Source of the DNA: Rhodopseudomonas telluris
GTDB taxonomy: Bacteria > Pseudomonadota > Alphaproteobacteria > Rhizobiales > Xanthobacteraceae
DNA length: 64,000 nt
Reading direction: 5' to 3'
Assembly: GCF_042432815.1 (NCBI RefSeq)
Contig: NZ_JBHLWM010000005.1
Coordinates: 744,001 to 808,000 of the forward strand
Part shown: piece after piece, positions 16,517 to 25,582 of the stretch
Layout of the letters: each line of letters opens with the position of its first letter
Numbering within the stretch: the first letter of the stretch is position 1
Position numbers and translations under genes: made by a program
Notes under the pieces: generated by a model
The model's database searches: none
Told to the model about the DNA's origin: nothing
What the model saw: the letters and a program-made list of their open reading frames with translations, nothing else

Positions 16517-17713
16517 TCAGACCTTGACGATGCTGGGAAACCGCTTCGCGGGCGGCGTGTTGCGCGAGCGCTCGGAACGGACGATGCCGTCGATGATGGT
16601 CATGCCGATGCCCGGCAAGTCACCGAGCCGTACGCTCTCGAGCAGCGTCGCTCCGCCGGAGTGCTGGGCGACGTCCATGATGACGAGGTCGGCGGCGCGG
16701 CCGACTTCGATCAGGCCGCAGTCGAGTTCGCGCATCCGCGCGGTGTTGCCCGTGGCGAGACAGAACGCCTGCTCGGCCGGCAGATCGCCGAGCGAGGACA
16801 ACAGCGACACCATTCGGAGGATGCCGAGCGGCTGCACGCCGGAGCCGGCCGGCCCATCCGTGCCGAGGATGACGCGATGCAGATCGCCCATCTCGCGCGC
16901 GATCCGCAGCGTGTAGAGCGCCGAGCGTTCGTTGCCATTGTGCACGAGTTCGAGGCCGGCCTTGCAGCCCTCGCAAATGCAGCGGATCTGATCGTCCGGC
17001 AGCGCGGTGTGACCACCGTTGATGTGGCCGACGACGTCGGTGCCGGCTTCGAGCACGACGTCCTTGTCGATCAGTCCGGAGCCAGCGATCGACGGGCCGC
17101 CGGTGTGAATGGTCGACTGGATGCCGTATTTGCGCGCCCACGCCACCATCTTCTTGGCGGTCGGGCCGTCCTTGACGCCGCCGAGGCCGACTTCGCCGAG
17201 CAGCTTGACGCCGGCGGCGGCGAGCTCCTTGAAGTCGTTCTCTTCCATCTCGTGTTCGATCACCGGCGCGCCGGCATGGACCTTCACGCCGGTGGCGCGG
17301 AACGCCGAGAAGCTGCGCTGCGCGGTGATCGCCAGCGCCTTGATGCCGATCACGTCGCGCGGCCGGCCCGGATAGTGCACTTCACCCGCCGAGATCATCG
17401 TGGTGACGCCGCCGTGCAGCGAGGAGTCGATCCAGTTGAGCTGGCTCTGCCGCGGCGTCCAGTCGCCGGCGACTGGATGAACGTGGCTGTCGATCAGACC
17501 CGGGGTCACGGCAGCGCCGTGGGCATCGACGATGGTGGTCGCGCCTTCGGTGTCGACGTCCTTGAACCGGCCGATCGCGGTGATGCGGCCGTTCTCGGCC
17601 ACGATGGTGTCTGCTTCGAGGATCGGTTGATCGAGATTGCCGCTCAGCATCAGACCGATGTTGCGGACCACCAGCTTGGTCGGCCCCTGCGGGGCGGGCG
17701 CGTCGTGAGCCAT
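16517..17713 (-). CDS. Enamidase-like amidohydrolase (nicotinate pathway)
   Basis: 398-residue metal-dependent amidohydrolase. Motifs: GLIDSHVHP (metal-binding H-x-H), GGVTTMISAGEVHYPGRP, GHINGGHTAL and GTDGPAGSGVQP (metal Asp). It most resembles enamidase of the Eubacterium barkeri nicotinate pathway, which opens 1,4,5,6-tetrahydro-6-oxonicotinate to 2-formylglutarate plus ammonia. That fits the neighbouring nicotinate dehydrogenase and 6-hydroxynicotinate reductase genes. The ATG at 17711-17713 has GAGGGAG 9 nt upstream; a TTG six codons earlier is an artefact. It lies 117 nt after fpr on the same strand and is probably co-transcribed with it. Confidence 0.85.
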   Translation of the reverse strand: MAHDAPAPQGPTKLVVRNIGLMLSGNLDQPILEADTIVAENGRITAIGRFKDVDTEGATTIVDAHGAAVTPGLIDSHVHPVAGDWTPRQSQLNWIDSSLHGGVTTMISAGEVHYPGRPRDVIGIKALAITAQRSFSAFRATGVKVHAGAPVIEHEMEENDFKELAAAGVKLLGEVGLGGVKDGPTAKKMVAWARKYGIQSTIHTGGPSIAGSGLIDKDVVLEAGTDVVGHINGGHTALPDDQIRCICEGCKAGLELVHNGNERSALYTLRIAREMGDLHRVILGTDGPAGSGVQPLGILRMVSLLSSLGDLPAEQAFCLATGNTARMRELDCGLIEVGRAADLVIMDVAQHSGGATLLESVRLGDLPGIGMTIIDGIVRSERSRNTPPAKRFPSIVKV

Positions 17714-17830
17714 TTCGGCTATCTCCCTCAACGATCCGACCCGCCGGCTGTCAGCCTTGGGGCTGTTTGTTTGTCAGCATACGATCTCGGCAGCGCCGCG
17801 CAACGCTGATCGCTGCGCGGCGTGTATCGT

Positions 17831-18604
17831 TCAGCGCTCGGCGAATGCCTTCTCGAGGACGAAGTCGCCGGCTTCGCCGTGATTGCCTTCCTCGAAGCCG
17901 AGCGCGACCAGACGGCTCTTGAGGTCGACCATCATCTGGGTCGAGCCGCACAGCATCACGCGATCGCGCGCGGTGTCGAGCGACGGCAGACAGATGTCGG
18001 AATAGAGCTGACCGTTGTCCATCAGCTTGGAGATCCGACCTTCGTGGCGGAACGGCTCGCGGGTCACGGTCGGGTAGTAGATCAGCTTGGCCCGAACTTC
18101 GTCGGCGAGGAATTCATGGTCCTGCAGCGCCGTGACCATCGACTCGCCGTAGGCCAGCTCGGCGACCTGCCGGCAACCATGGACCAGCACGATCTTCTCG
18201 AACCGCTCGTAGGTCTCGGGATCGCGAATGATCGACAGGAACGGCGCGACGCCGGTGCCCGTCGCGAGCAGATACAGGTTCTTGCCCTCGCGCAGATTGT
18301 CGATCACCAGCGTGCCGGTCGCCTTGCGGCCGACGATGATGGTGTCGCCTTCCTTGAGGTGCTGCATCCGCGAGGTCAGCGGGCCGTTCGGCACCTTGAT
18401 GGAATAGAACTCCAGCGTCTCTTCGTAGTTCGGGCTCGCAACGGAGTAAGCGCGGAGCAGCGGCTTGCCGTCCACCTTGATGCCCGTCATGGTGAATTCA
18501 CCGTTGCGGAACCGGAAGCCGGAATCGCGGGTGGTGGTGAAGCTGAACAAACGATCGGTCCAATGACGAACGGAGAGAACGCGCTCTTCCATCAGATTGC
18601 TCAC
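17831..18604 (-). CDS. fpr: Ferredoxin--NADP(+) reductase
   Basis: 257-residue bacterial-type ferredoxin/flavodoxin-NADP reductase. FAD-binding RAYSVASP, NADP-binding ATGTGVAPFLSI, VHGCRQVAELAY and CGSTQMMVDL are visible. The GTG start has GGAG 7 nt upstream. Its position between enamidase and nicB, behind an operator shared with the nic genes, suggests that it reduces the ferredoxin needed by 6-hydroxynicotinate reductase, in addition to or instead of a general redox role. Confidence 0.92.
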   Translation of the reverse strand: MSNLMEERVLSVRHWTDRLFSFTTTRDSGFRFRNGEFTMTGIKVDGKPLLRAYSVASPNYEETLEFYSIKVPNGPLTSRMQHLKEGDTIIVGRKATGTLVIDNLREGKNLYLLATGTGVAPFLSIIRDPETYERFEKIVLVHGCRQVAELAYGESMVTALQDHEFLADEVRAKLIYYPTVTREPFRHEGRISKLMDNGQLYSDICLPSLDTARDRVMLCGSTQMMVDLKSRLVALGFEEGNHGEAGDFVLEKAFAER

Positions 18605-18670
18605 GGCAGAACTCCGGAGTTGGTGTTGATCGGCCGGGACGCGGCAAAGGCCCAACGCGTCGGCGCGGCT

Positions 18671-18692
18671 GATTGTTTGTACACGAATGAAA
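18671..18692. promoter_or_regulatory. Operator-like site upstream of fpr
   Basis: GATTGTTTGTACAC followed by GAATGAAA, 67-88 nt upstream of the fpr start. It matches 19 of 22 positions of the site at 22996-23017 and 16 of 22 of the inverse of the site at 23101-23122. Shared core: TACAC-N-AATGAA. Probable binding site of the MarR-family regulator encoded at 31450-31923 (inference). Confidence 0.65.
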
Positions 18693-18799
18693 ATAGGATC
18701 GCAGCCCGCCCCCTGTCAACGCGGCGAACGCCCGTACCGCGCGGACATTTCAGGCATATCGCGCCGATTTATCGGGCAACCTGAAGGGAAAGACGACAA

Positions 18800-21700
18800 T
18801 CAGTGGGAGCCTTGGTGGGCGCGCAGGCGCGCCACCGCTTGTTCCACGCCGCCCCAGGCGGGCGCCTGCGGGGCGAAGGAGGCGCGGAGATAACTCACCA
18901 GCGCCGCGATCTGGTTATCGTCAAAACTGTGGCGGAACCCGGGCATATCGCCCAATTCGGCCGCGGCCGGACTAGGTATTCCGTCTAGAATGACCCTAAT
19001 CAGATTGTCCGGCTCGGCGGCATGCACGTTGGTATTGAGCGCCAAAGCCGGGCGGACGCCGAACAGCGTCGGGCCGGCCTCGGAATGACATGAGGCGCAG
19101 GCGCCCTCGTACAACCGCCCTCCCAGCGTATCGAGCGGTCGCAGCGTCGCTGCGGCTTCGGCCTGCAGCGCAGCGGCGCGCTGCGCCGGATCCGGCTCGG
19201 CTGCCGGCGCGAACGAGGCCAGATAGGTCGCCATCGCGCGGATGTCGGCGTCGGGGAGCGGGCCGAGTTGTTCGACGACAGACGCCATCGGCCCCGCCGC
19301 TGTGCCGTGGAAGCGCGAGAAGCCATTGCGCAGGTAGGCGAACAGCTCGGCTTCGGTCCACGGGATCGGCGCGCGCGACAGCGCGGTCAGCGCCGGCGCG
19401 TGCCAGCCATCGACCTCGCCACCAGCCAGATAGGCCACCTTCGCCTTCTCGGCGCCGAGCGCGTTGCGCGGGGTGTGGCAGGCGCCGCAATGGCCGAGGC
19501 TTTCGACCAGATAGGCGCCGCGGTTCCATTGCGCGGCGCGCGTCGGATCGGCCTGCATCGGTCCCGGCCGCAGGAACAGCGTATTCCAGCCCGCCATCAG
19601 CGGTCGGATGTTGAACGGAAACGCCATCTTGGCCGCCGGCGTCGGCGCTTTCACCGGCTCTTGCGACATCAGATAGGCGTACAGCGCCTGCAGGTCGGTG
19701 TCGCTGGTCCGCGTGAACGACGCATAGGGAAACGCCGGATAGAGGTGGCTGCCGTCGCGCGCGATACCCTCGCGCATCGCGCGTTCGAACGCCGCGTAGG
19801 ACCAATTGCCGATGCCGGTCTCGGGATCTGGCGTGAGATTCGTCGCATACACGGTGCCGAACGGCGTCTGCATCGCGCGGCCGCCGGCGTTGGGGATGCC
19901 GCCGGGCACGGTGTGACAGGTCGCGCAGCCGCCGAGCGCGGCGAGTTGGCGGCCGCGGGAGATCATATCGGCCGAGAAGGTCGACGGATCGGGCGGCGCG
20001 ATCGGCGCAATGGCGCCGCGGATCGGCAGCGCGACCGCCGCCATACCGAGCGCACCGACCAGGGCGGCGCCCGCCATTGCGAACCATGAGCGCTTCCGCA
20101 CCAACGGTGCGGCGGGCGTTTCAGGCTGTGGCAAACCCAAGGCAGCGCGGACGCGGTCCGGCGTGAACGGCGGCTCGCGCAGCCGCACCCCGGTAGCGTC
20201 AAAAATCGCGTTGGCGATCGCCGCCGCGGACGGGACCGAGGCGGACTCGCCGCTGCCGAGCGGCGGATCGTTCGGCCGCGGCATCAGCACGACGTCGATC
20301 ACCGGCACCTCGGGGAAGGTGAGGATCGGATACGCGCCCCACTCCTTGTCGGCGACCGCGGTGTCGGTGAAGCTCACCTGTTCCTTGAGCGCGCGGCTGG
20401 TCGACTGGATGACGTTGCCATGGATCTGATGCTCGATCCCGGCCGGGTTGATCATCAGCCCGGAGTCCTGACCGACCACGACGCGCTTCACCGCGACGTC
20501 GCCGGTCCTGGTATTCACCTCGACATCGGCGACCCAGGCCGACCAGGCGGCGCCGTAGCCGGGAAACTTGGAGTGAACGTAGAGCGCGTAGGCGAGCCCC
20601 TGCCCGCGCACCACGTCGCCTTCGACGATCTCGCGGCGTGGTCCGGTGCGATGCACCCAGTTCGCTCGCGCGGCGACTTCCTTCACCAGATCGACGGCGC
20701 GCGGATCGTGCAGATAGCGCAGCCGATATTCCAGCGGATCGACACCGGCCGCGGCGGCGAGTTCATCGATGTAGCTTTCATGCGCGAACGAATTCGGCAG
20801 CGCCGAGACGCCGCGCAGCCACGCGGCGCGCACGATCGGCGCCATGTCGTGCACGCGCACGCGGATGTTGTCGTAGGCGTAAGGCGGGATCGCGGTGCGG
20901 TCGCCCATCTCGAACACCGGATTGTTCGCCGGCACACGCCCGGTCAGCAGCAGCGCCAGCGTGACGGCGGCATTCGACGGATAGCGCGTGGCGAAATCGT
21001 AGGCGGCCGGGCTGCCGTCGGCGGTGAGGCCGCCGGAGATTTCCATCAGTTGCGCGGCGCCCTTCGGCTCCCACGCATGCTCCTGCTCGCGCGTCAGTTG
21101 CACGCGGACCGGTCGACCGACTGCACGTGATAGCAGCGCCGCATCGGCGCAGACGTCGTCGGCGCAGTTGCGGCCGTAGCAGCCGGCGGCCTCGAAGCGC
21201 AGAATTTCAACGTCGGCCTCGGGGATGCCGAGCAGGATCGCAATATCCAGCCGCAGCGGATACGGATTCTGCGTACCGGACCAGATCCGCGCCATACCGC
21301 CCTGCACATCGGCGACGCCGCAGGATGGCCCGATCGAGCCGTGCATCTGATACGGCCACACATAGGTGCGATCCATCGGCACGGCGGCGCCGCTACGCGC
21401 GGACTCAACGTCGCCCTTGTCGAGCAGTGTGCGTGTCGTCGCCGGATTGGCGCGCAGCGCGGTCGCGAGATCGTCGAGCTTCGGCAGCGGCGGCGGCGGC
21501 TTCCATTTGACCTCGAGCACGCGCGCGGCCTCGGCAGCCTGCTCCTCGCGCTCGGCGACCACCCCGACGAAATCGCCCATCGTGACGACCGCGACCACAC
21601 CGGGAATATGCGCGATCGAGCTCTCATCGACGCCGAGCAGGCTGTTGCCGATGAAGTCGCCGGCGTCGATGCCGGCATAAGGCGGCCGCACGACGCGGCC

Positions 21701-22366
21701 GTGCAGCATGCCGGGCACGCGGACGTCGTGCACATAGACGAAATCGCCAGTCGCCTTCGCCGGAATATCCGAGCGCGCGACGCGGTGGCCGACGATGCGA
21801 TGCTCGCTCACCGGCTTGACCGCGACATCGTCTGCCAGCATCAGCCGCTCGCGGCGTCCTTGCAGCAGCGCCGCATAGGACACGCCACGATTGGAGGCAT
21901 CGCGCGGATGCACGATGCCGTCGGTGACGGTGAGTTGCTCGGGCGCAAGCTCCAGTTGCTGAGCCGCAAGCTCCACCAGATGGTGCCGCGCCTGCGCCGC
22001 CGCCTTGCGCAGCGGCACGGCGCTGACCTGGATGCTGTCGCTGGCGATGGTGGCGCCCTGGTTGGGCGTGCCCGAGGTGTGGCCGAGCACCATGGTGACG
22101 GCCTCGAACGGCACGTCGAGTTCTTCGGCGACGATCTGCGCCAGCGCGGTGCGGATGCCAGTGCCGAGATCGACATGGCCGCTGAAGGCGAGCACCTGCC
22201 CGCTGTCGTCGACGAACAGGAACAGATCGAGCGCACCGTCCGGCGGCGGCGCGGTTTCAACTAATCCCTTCACATGCTGCGACGGCCGCAGCACCGCCAA
22301 CGTTCCGCTGCGCGACAGCAACTCCGCGGTGTCGGGCGTCGGCTCGGTCATCGGGCGCTCGCTCAT
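18800..22366 (-). CDS. nicB: Nicotinate dehydrogenase large subunit NicB (molybdopterin plus cytochrome c)
   Basis: 1188-residue two-part enzyme. Residues 1 to about 740 form a xanthine-oxidase-family molybdopterin domain. A single membrane helix follows at about 757-778 (MAGAALVGALGMAAVAL), then a cytochrome c domain with three CxxCH haem sites: CATCH near 814, CGACH near 958 and CASCH near 1087. This is the layout and length of Pseudomonas putida NicB, which with NicA converts nicotinate to 6-hydroxynicotinate and passes electrons to the respiratory chain. The ATG overlaps the nicA stop (ATGA). A longer open frame upstream is a shadow of nicA. Confidence 0.94.
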   Translation of the reverse strand: MSERPMTEPTPDTAELLSRSGTLAVLRPSQHVKGLVETAPPPDGALDLFLFVDDSGQVLAFSGHVDLGTGIRTALAQIVAEELDVPFEAVTMVLGHTSGTPNQGATIASDSIQVSAVPLRKAAAQARHHLVELAAQQLELAPEQLTVTDGIVHPRDASNRGVSYAALLQGRRERLMLADDVAVKPVSEHRIVGHRVARSDIPAKATGDFVYVHDVRVPGMLHGRVVRPPYAGIDAGDFIGNSLLGVDESSIAHIPGVVAVVTMGDFVGVVAEREEQAAEAARVLEVKWKPPPPLPKLDDLATALRANPATTRTLLDKGDVESARSGAAVPMDRTYVWPYQMHGSIGPSCGVADVQGGMARIWSGTQNPYPLRLDIAILLGIPEADVEILRFEAAGCYGRNCADDVCADAALLSRAVGRPVRVQLTREQEHAWEPKGAAQLMEISGGLTADGSPAAYDFATRYPSNAAVTLALLLTGRVPANNPVFEMGDRTAIPPYAYDNIRVRVHDMAPIVRAAWLRGVSALPNSFAHESYIDELAAAAGVDPLEYRLRYLHDPRAVDLVKEVAARANWVHRTGPRREIVEGDVVRGQGLAYALYVHSKFPGYGAAWSAWVADVEVNTRTGDVAVKRVVVGQDSGLMINPAGIEHQIHGNVIQSTSRALKEQVSFTDTAVADKEWGAYPILTFPEVPVIDVVLMPRPNDPPLGSGESASVPSAAAIANAIFDATGVRLREPPFTPDRVRAALGLPQPETPAAPLVRKRSWFAMAGAALVGALGMAAVALPIRGAIAPIAPPDPSTFSADMISRGRQLAALGGCATCHTVPGGIPNAGGRAMQTPFGTVYATNLTPDPETGIGNWSYAAFERAMREGIARDGSHLYPAFPYASFTRTSDTDLQALYAYLMSQEPVKAPTPAAKMAFPFNIRPLMAGWNTLFLRPGPMQADPTRAAQWNRGAYLVESLGHCGACHTPRNALGAEKAKVAYLAGGEVDGWHAPALTALSRAPIPWTEAELFAYLRNGFSRFHGTAAGPMASVVEQLGPLPDADIRAMATYLASFAPAAEPDPAQRAAALQAEAAATLRPLDTLGGRLYEGACASCHSEAGPTLFGVRPALALNTNVHAAEPDNLIRVILDGIPSPAAAELGDMPGFRHSFDDNQIAALVSYLRASFAPQAPAWGGVEQAVARLRAHQGSH

Positions 22367-22866
22367 TGCGCAGACGCCTCCGCAGCCGCGGCCTCCGGAC
22401 GGGCGCCAGCCGCGGTCATCACGGCGCGGATGATCTCGACATGGGTGCCGCAGCGGCACAGATTGTAGCGCAGAGCTTCGCGCACCTCGCTGACGCTCGG
22501 CGTCGGGTTGCGGACGAGCAGCGCCGTCGCCGTCATGATCATGCCGTTGAGGCAGTAGCCGCATTGCGCCGCCTGCGCGGCGATGAACGCGGCCTGCACC
22601 GGGTGCAGCATTTCGAGATTGCCGAGCCCTTCGAGCGTGGTGACGGAGCGGCCCTCCGCAGTCTTCAGCGTCACCACGCAGGAGCGTGCCGGCACACCGT
22701 CGATCAATACCGTGCAGGCGCCGCACTCGCCGAGACCGCAGCCGAACTTCGGGCCGTTGAGACCGAGATCGTTGCGCAGCACGTAGATCAGCTTGGTATC
22801 ACCCGGCAGATCGAACGAATGCGCGGTTCCGTTGACGGTCAGATGAACCGGACCGATCGCGTTCAT
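22363..22866 (-). CDS. nicA: Nicotinate dehydrogenase iron-sulfur subunit NicA
   Basis: 167-residue subunit with the plant-type [2Fe-2S] motif GCGLGECGACTVLIDG near residue 43 and a C-terminal second cluster (CGYCLNGMIM and CRCGTH). It transfers electrons from the molybdenum centre of NicB. It is the promoter-proximal gene of nicAB, with nicB following by an ATGA overlap. It is divergent from the 6-hydroxynicotinate reductase gene; the 303-nt region between them carries two operator-like sites. Confidence 0.94.
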   Translation of the reverse strand: MNAIGPVHLTVNGTAHSFDLPGDTKLIYVLRNDLGLNGPKFGCGLGECGACTVLIDGVPARSCVVTLKTAEGRSVTTLEGLGNLEMLHPVQAAFIAAQAAQCGYCLNGMIMTATALLVRNPTPSVSEVREALRYNLCRCGTHVEIIRAVMTAAGARPEAAAAEASAQ

Positions 22867-22995
22867 CGGAACCGCCCCACCGACGCAAAGACATCCTTAC
22901 GCGTGCAGCAGCCATCGTGCACCGCAACAAACTGCGTAGCGCTCTGACTACTTTCGGGCATTCCGCGCTCCGGCCAGGTTGCGGGCTGATGACGT

Positions 22996-23017
22996 GATTG
23001 TTTCTACACCAATGAAT
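22996..23017. promoter_or_regulatory. Operator-like site on the nicA side
   Basis: GATTGTTTCTACAC followed by CAATGAAT, 130-151 nt upstream of nicA. It is 19/22 identical to the site upstream of fpr. The two differ only at three positions, two of them G/C swaps six bases apart. Confidence 0.65.
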
Positions 23018-23100
23018 TTCGTCAAGCGCAGTGTGCGCTGCGACAATGTTTGTGCAAGTGCTGCCCATTCCTTATGCTTGACTTCGCGGCAGGCGTCGCT

Positions 23101-23122
23101 TTTCATTAGTGTACATATGAAA
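23101..23122. promoter_or_regulatory. Palindromic operator upstream of 6-hydroxynicotinate reductase
   Basis: TTTCAT-N2-GTGTAC-N2-ATGAAA: an inverted repeat with outer 6-bp arms and a partly symmetric centre, 48 nt before the start codon of the reductase. It is the most symmetric of the three sites, typical of a MarR-family dimer site. Confidence 0.7.
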
Positions 23123-23169
23123 TGGCAGCGCCGGATCACCGGAGCCGACGGCCTGGAGCCAGCAGCCAC

Positions 23170-24663
23170 ATGAGCGACAGCATTCCCGCAACGGAGACGA
23201 CGAGCGACGGCAAGATCCGCTGCGATGCATGTCCGGTGATGTGCTACATCAAGCCGGGCGCCAGCGGCGCCTGCGATCGCTACGCCAACGACAACGGCGA
23301 ACTGATCCGCGTCGATCCGCACGTCGTGCTCGACCGCGCGCTGGCGCATGGCGCCGCCGTGGTGCCGTTTCATCGCGACGGCTCGTGGGACGGCAAGCTG
23401 ATTGCATCGCCGGAGACGTTCGTCACCGCGATCGGCGCCGGCACCACCTATCCGGACTACAAGCCCGCGCCGTTCATCGTCTCGTCGGAAGTGAACGGCG
23501 TCGACATGGTGACGGTCGTCACCGAGGGCATTTTCAGCTACTGCGGCGTCAAGGTGAAGATCGACACCGACCGCTTTCTCGGCCCCGAGCAGGCGACGGT
23601 GCGCGCCGCGGGCGAAGCGGTCGGCCACGTCACGACCTCGGAATACGGCTCGCAAATGCTGTCGCTCGGCGGCGTGCATCACCTCACCGGCGGCAGCAAG
23701 AAGGAAGGCCGCATCACCTGCGAGGCTCTGCTCGACCTGTGCAACGGCAAGCCGGTCGAACTGACGATCGACGGCGGCTCGACCGTGGTGGTGCAGGCCG
23801 GTCAGGCGCCGATCGTCAACGGCGTCAAGGAAGAGCGCATGCGCGTCGGCTGCGGCTCGGCGACGATCGGCATGTTCGCCAAGCAGTGGCTTGGCCTCGT
23901 CGACGACGTCGTCGTGGTCGATGATCACATCACCGGCGTGCTGTCGGAACACCAGGCCGGCAAGGTCCTCGGCATTCCCGACACCGGCATCAAGATCAAG
24001 GGACGACGCTCGACCCCAGGCCGTTACTTCCAGGTCGCCGAGCCCGGCACCGGCTGGGGCGGCACCAACATTTCCGATCCGCTGTCGATCCTCGGCCCGT
24101 TTGACCGCAAGGTCGCCTGGCCCGGACTGCGGCTGTACTTCATCTCGACCACCGGCGAACACGCCGCGTATTTCGAACTCGACGATGAGCTCATTCCGCG
24201 CGAAAAGGACATGCCGGCAGACCTGGCGATGCTGTCGCAGCGGGTGAAGGACAATTGCGAGCCGGCACTCTCCACCGTGCTGTTCATGGCCGGCGCCGGC
24301 GGCTCGCTGCGCGCTGGCGTGACGGAAAATCCAGTGCGGCTCACCAACTCCGTGAAGGACGCGCTGACCTACGTCACCTGCGGCGGCGCGCCGGTCTATG
24401 TCTATCCGGGCGGCGGCATCACCATCATGGTGGACGTCACCAAGATGCCGGAGAATGCCTTCGGCTACGTGCCAACGCCGGCGCTGGTCGCGCCGATCGA
24501 ATTCACGCTGCGGCTGTCGGACTATCAGGAACTCGGCGGCCACATGGCTGAGGTTCGGCCGGTGTCGTCGATCACGCTCGACGACGGCCGACGGCCGGTG
24601 GCACCGCATGCCGACAATCCGTGGCCGCTCGCGCCCAACTCCGTCAAACGTTACTTCGGCTGA
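23170..24663 (+). CDS. hnr: 6-Hydroxynicotinate reductase
   Basis: 497-residue protein with an N-terminal cysteine cluster (CDACPVMCYIKPGASGAC, about residues 16-33) suited to an iron-sulfur centre, and a conserved STVLFMAGAGGSLRAG stretch in the C-terminal half. It matches the family of Eubacterium barkeri 6-hydroxynicotinate reductase, which uses reduced ferredoxin to make 1,4,5,6-tetrahydro-6-oxonicotinate. The start at MSDSIPATE is chosen because the longer frame runs through the operator. It is the first gene of a plus-strand operon with UPF0280, two DUF1185 genes, the ABC transporter and MarR. Confidence 0.88.
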   Translation: MSDSIPATETTSDGKIRCDACPVMCYIKPGASGACDRYANDNGELIRVDPHVVLDRALAHGAAVVPFHRDGSWDGKLIASPETFVTAIGAGTTYPDYKPAPFIVSSEVNGVDMVTVVTEGIFSYCGVKVKIDTDRFLGPEQATVRAAGEAVGHVTTSEYGSQMLSLGGVHHLTGGSKKEGRITCEALLDLCNGKPVELTIDGGSTVVVQAGQAPIVNGVKEERMRVGCGSATIGMFAKQWLGLVDDVVVVDDHITGVLSEHQAGKVLGIPDTGIKIKGRRSTPGRYFQVAEPGTGWGGTNISDPLSILGPFDRKVAWPGLRLYFISTTGEHAAYFELDDELIPREKDMPADLAMLSQRVKDNCEPALSTVLFMAGAGGSLRAGVTENPVRLTNSVKDALTYVTCGGAPVYVYPGGGITIMVDVTKMPENAFGYVPTPALVAPIEFTLRLSDYQELGGHMAEVRPVSSITLDDGRRPVAPHADNPWPLAPNSVKRYFG

Positions 24664-24667
24664 TCGC

Positions 24668-25582
24668 ATGGCCGCCCCGCAACCCATCTCGCCGGTTCGA
24701 GGGCGGCCCATTCAGGCGGCGCTGTTGGCCGACGGCCGTCGCCTGCATCTGCAGGACGGCCCGATCGATCTGATCATCGAGGCGACCGGCGAACAGGAAG
24801 CGATCCGCTACGCCTACGACGCCGCGGTGCGCCGCTTCACCGGCCTGCTCGATGTGCTGTGCGTCGAACTGCCGGCGCTGCGGGCACCAGTTAGCCGCAA
24901 GGCGCCGGCGCTGGTTCATCCGGTCGCGCAGCGCATGGCCGAGGCGGTGACGCCGTTCGCCGATGCGATGTTCATCACGCCGATGGCGGCGGTGGCAGGC
25001 GCGGTCGCCGACGAGGTGCTGAAGGCGCTGGTCTGCCCCGGCATCACCCGCGCCTATGTCAACAATGGCGGCGACATCGCGCTACATCTGGCGGAGGGCG
25101 CGACCTACACGGTCGGACTGGTCGATCGTCCCGACCAGCCGTGCCTGATCGGCTCGGCGGAGATCACCTCAAGCGGTCCGGTGCGCGGCGTTGCCACCAG
25201 CGGCTGGCGCGGGCGCAGCTTCTCGCTCGGCATCGCCGACGCGGTGACGATCCTGGCGCCCACCGCCGCGATGGCCGATGCGGCCGCCACCGTCGTGGCC
25301 AATGCCGTCGACCTGCCGGATCATTCCGGCATCGTCCGCGTGCCTGCGCGAGACATCCAGCCCGACAACGATCTCGGCGATCGTCGAGTCACGCAGGATG
25401 TGCCCTTGCTCTCCGGTGCCGAGCGGGCGCAGGCACTGTCCGCCGGACTCGCCGTGGCGCGCGACCTGATGTCACGTGGATTGATCGTATCCGCGGCGCT
25501 GCATTTGCAGGGCGACACCGTCAGCGCCGGCGATGCCGCCTTCCTTTCCTCGCACCCCCACCAAGAGCGAACCAATGCCTGA
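24668..25582 (+). CDS. UPF0280 family protein (nicotinate cluster)
   Basis: 304-residue protein of the UPF0280 family, distantly related to ApbE-like flavin transferases. Visible motifs: VNNGGDIALHL, GVATSGWRGRSFSLGIADAVTILA and VANAVDLPDH. No signal peptide or membrane segment. It starts 4 nt after the 6-hydroxynicotinate reductase stop and overlaps the next gene by 8 nt, so it is translationally coupled. Members often travel with 6-hydroxynicotinate reductase genes; the reaction is not known to me. A cofactor-insertion or ring-processing role is possible. Confidence 0.78.
   Translation: MAAPQPISPVRGRPIQAALLADGRRLHLQDGPIDLIIEATGEQEAIRYAYDAAVRRFTGLLDVLCVELPALRAPVSRKAPALVHPVAQRMAEAVTPFADAMFITPMAAVAGAVADEVLKALVCPGITRAYVNNGGDIALHLAEGATYTVGLVDRPDQPCLIGSAEITSSGPVRGVATSGWRGRSFSLGIADAVTILAPTAAMADAAATVVANAVDLPDHSGIVRVPARDIQPDNDLGDRRVTQDVPLLSGAERAQALSAGLAVARDLMSRGLIVSAALHLQGDTVSAGDAAFLSSHPHQERTNA

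Larger units (their letters stand above)
22867..23169. other. Divergent promoter region nicA / hnr
   Basis: 303 nt without a gene between divergently transcribed nicA and 6-hydroxynicotinate reductase. It is noticeably more A+T-rich than the flanks near 22990-23120 and holds two copies of the operator-like motif, one per direction. Individual -35/-10 elements could not be assigned with confidence. Confidence 0.6.

Noticed and set aside
22367..22726. N-terminal extension of NicB by 120 residues
   Set aside because: The extension overlaps nicA in another frame; the ATGA overlap at 22363-22366 gives a NicB of the expected length.
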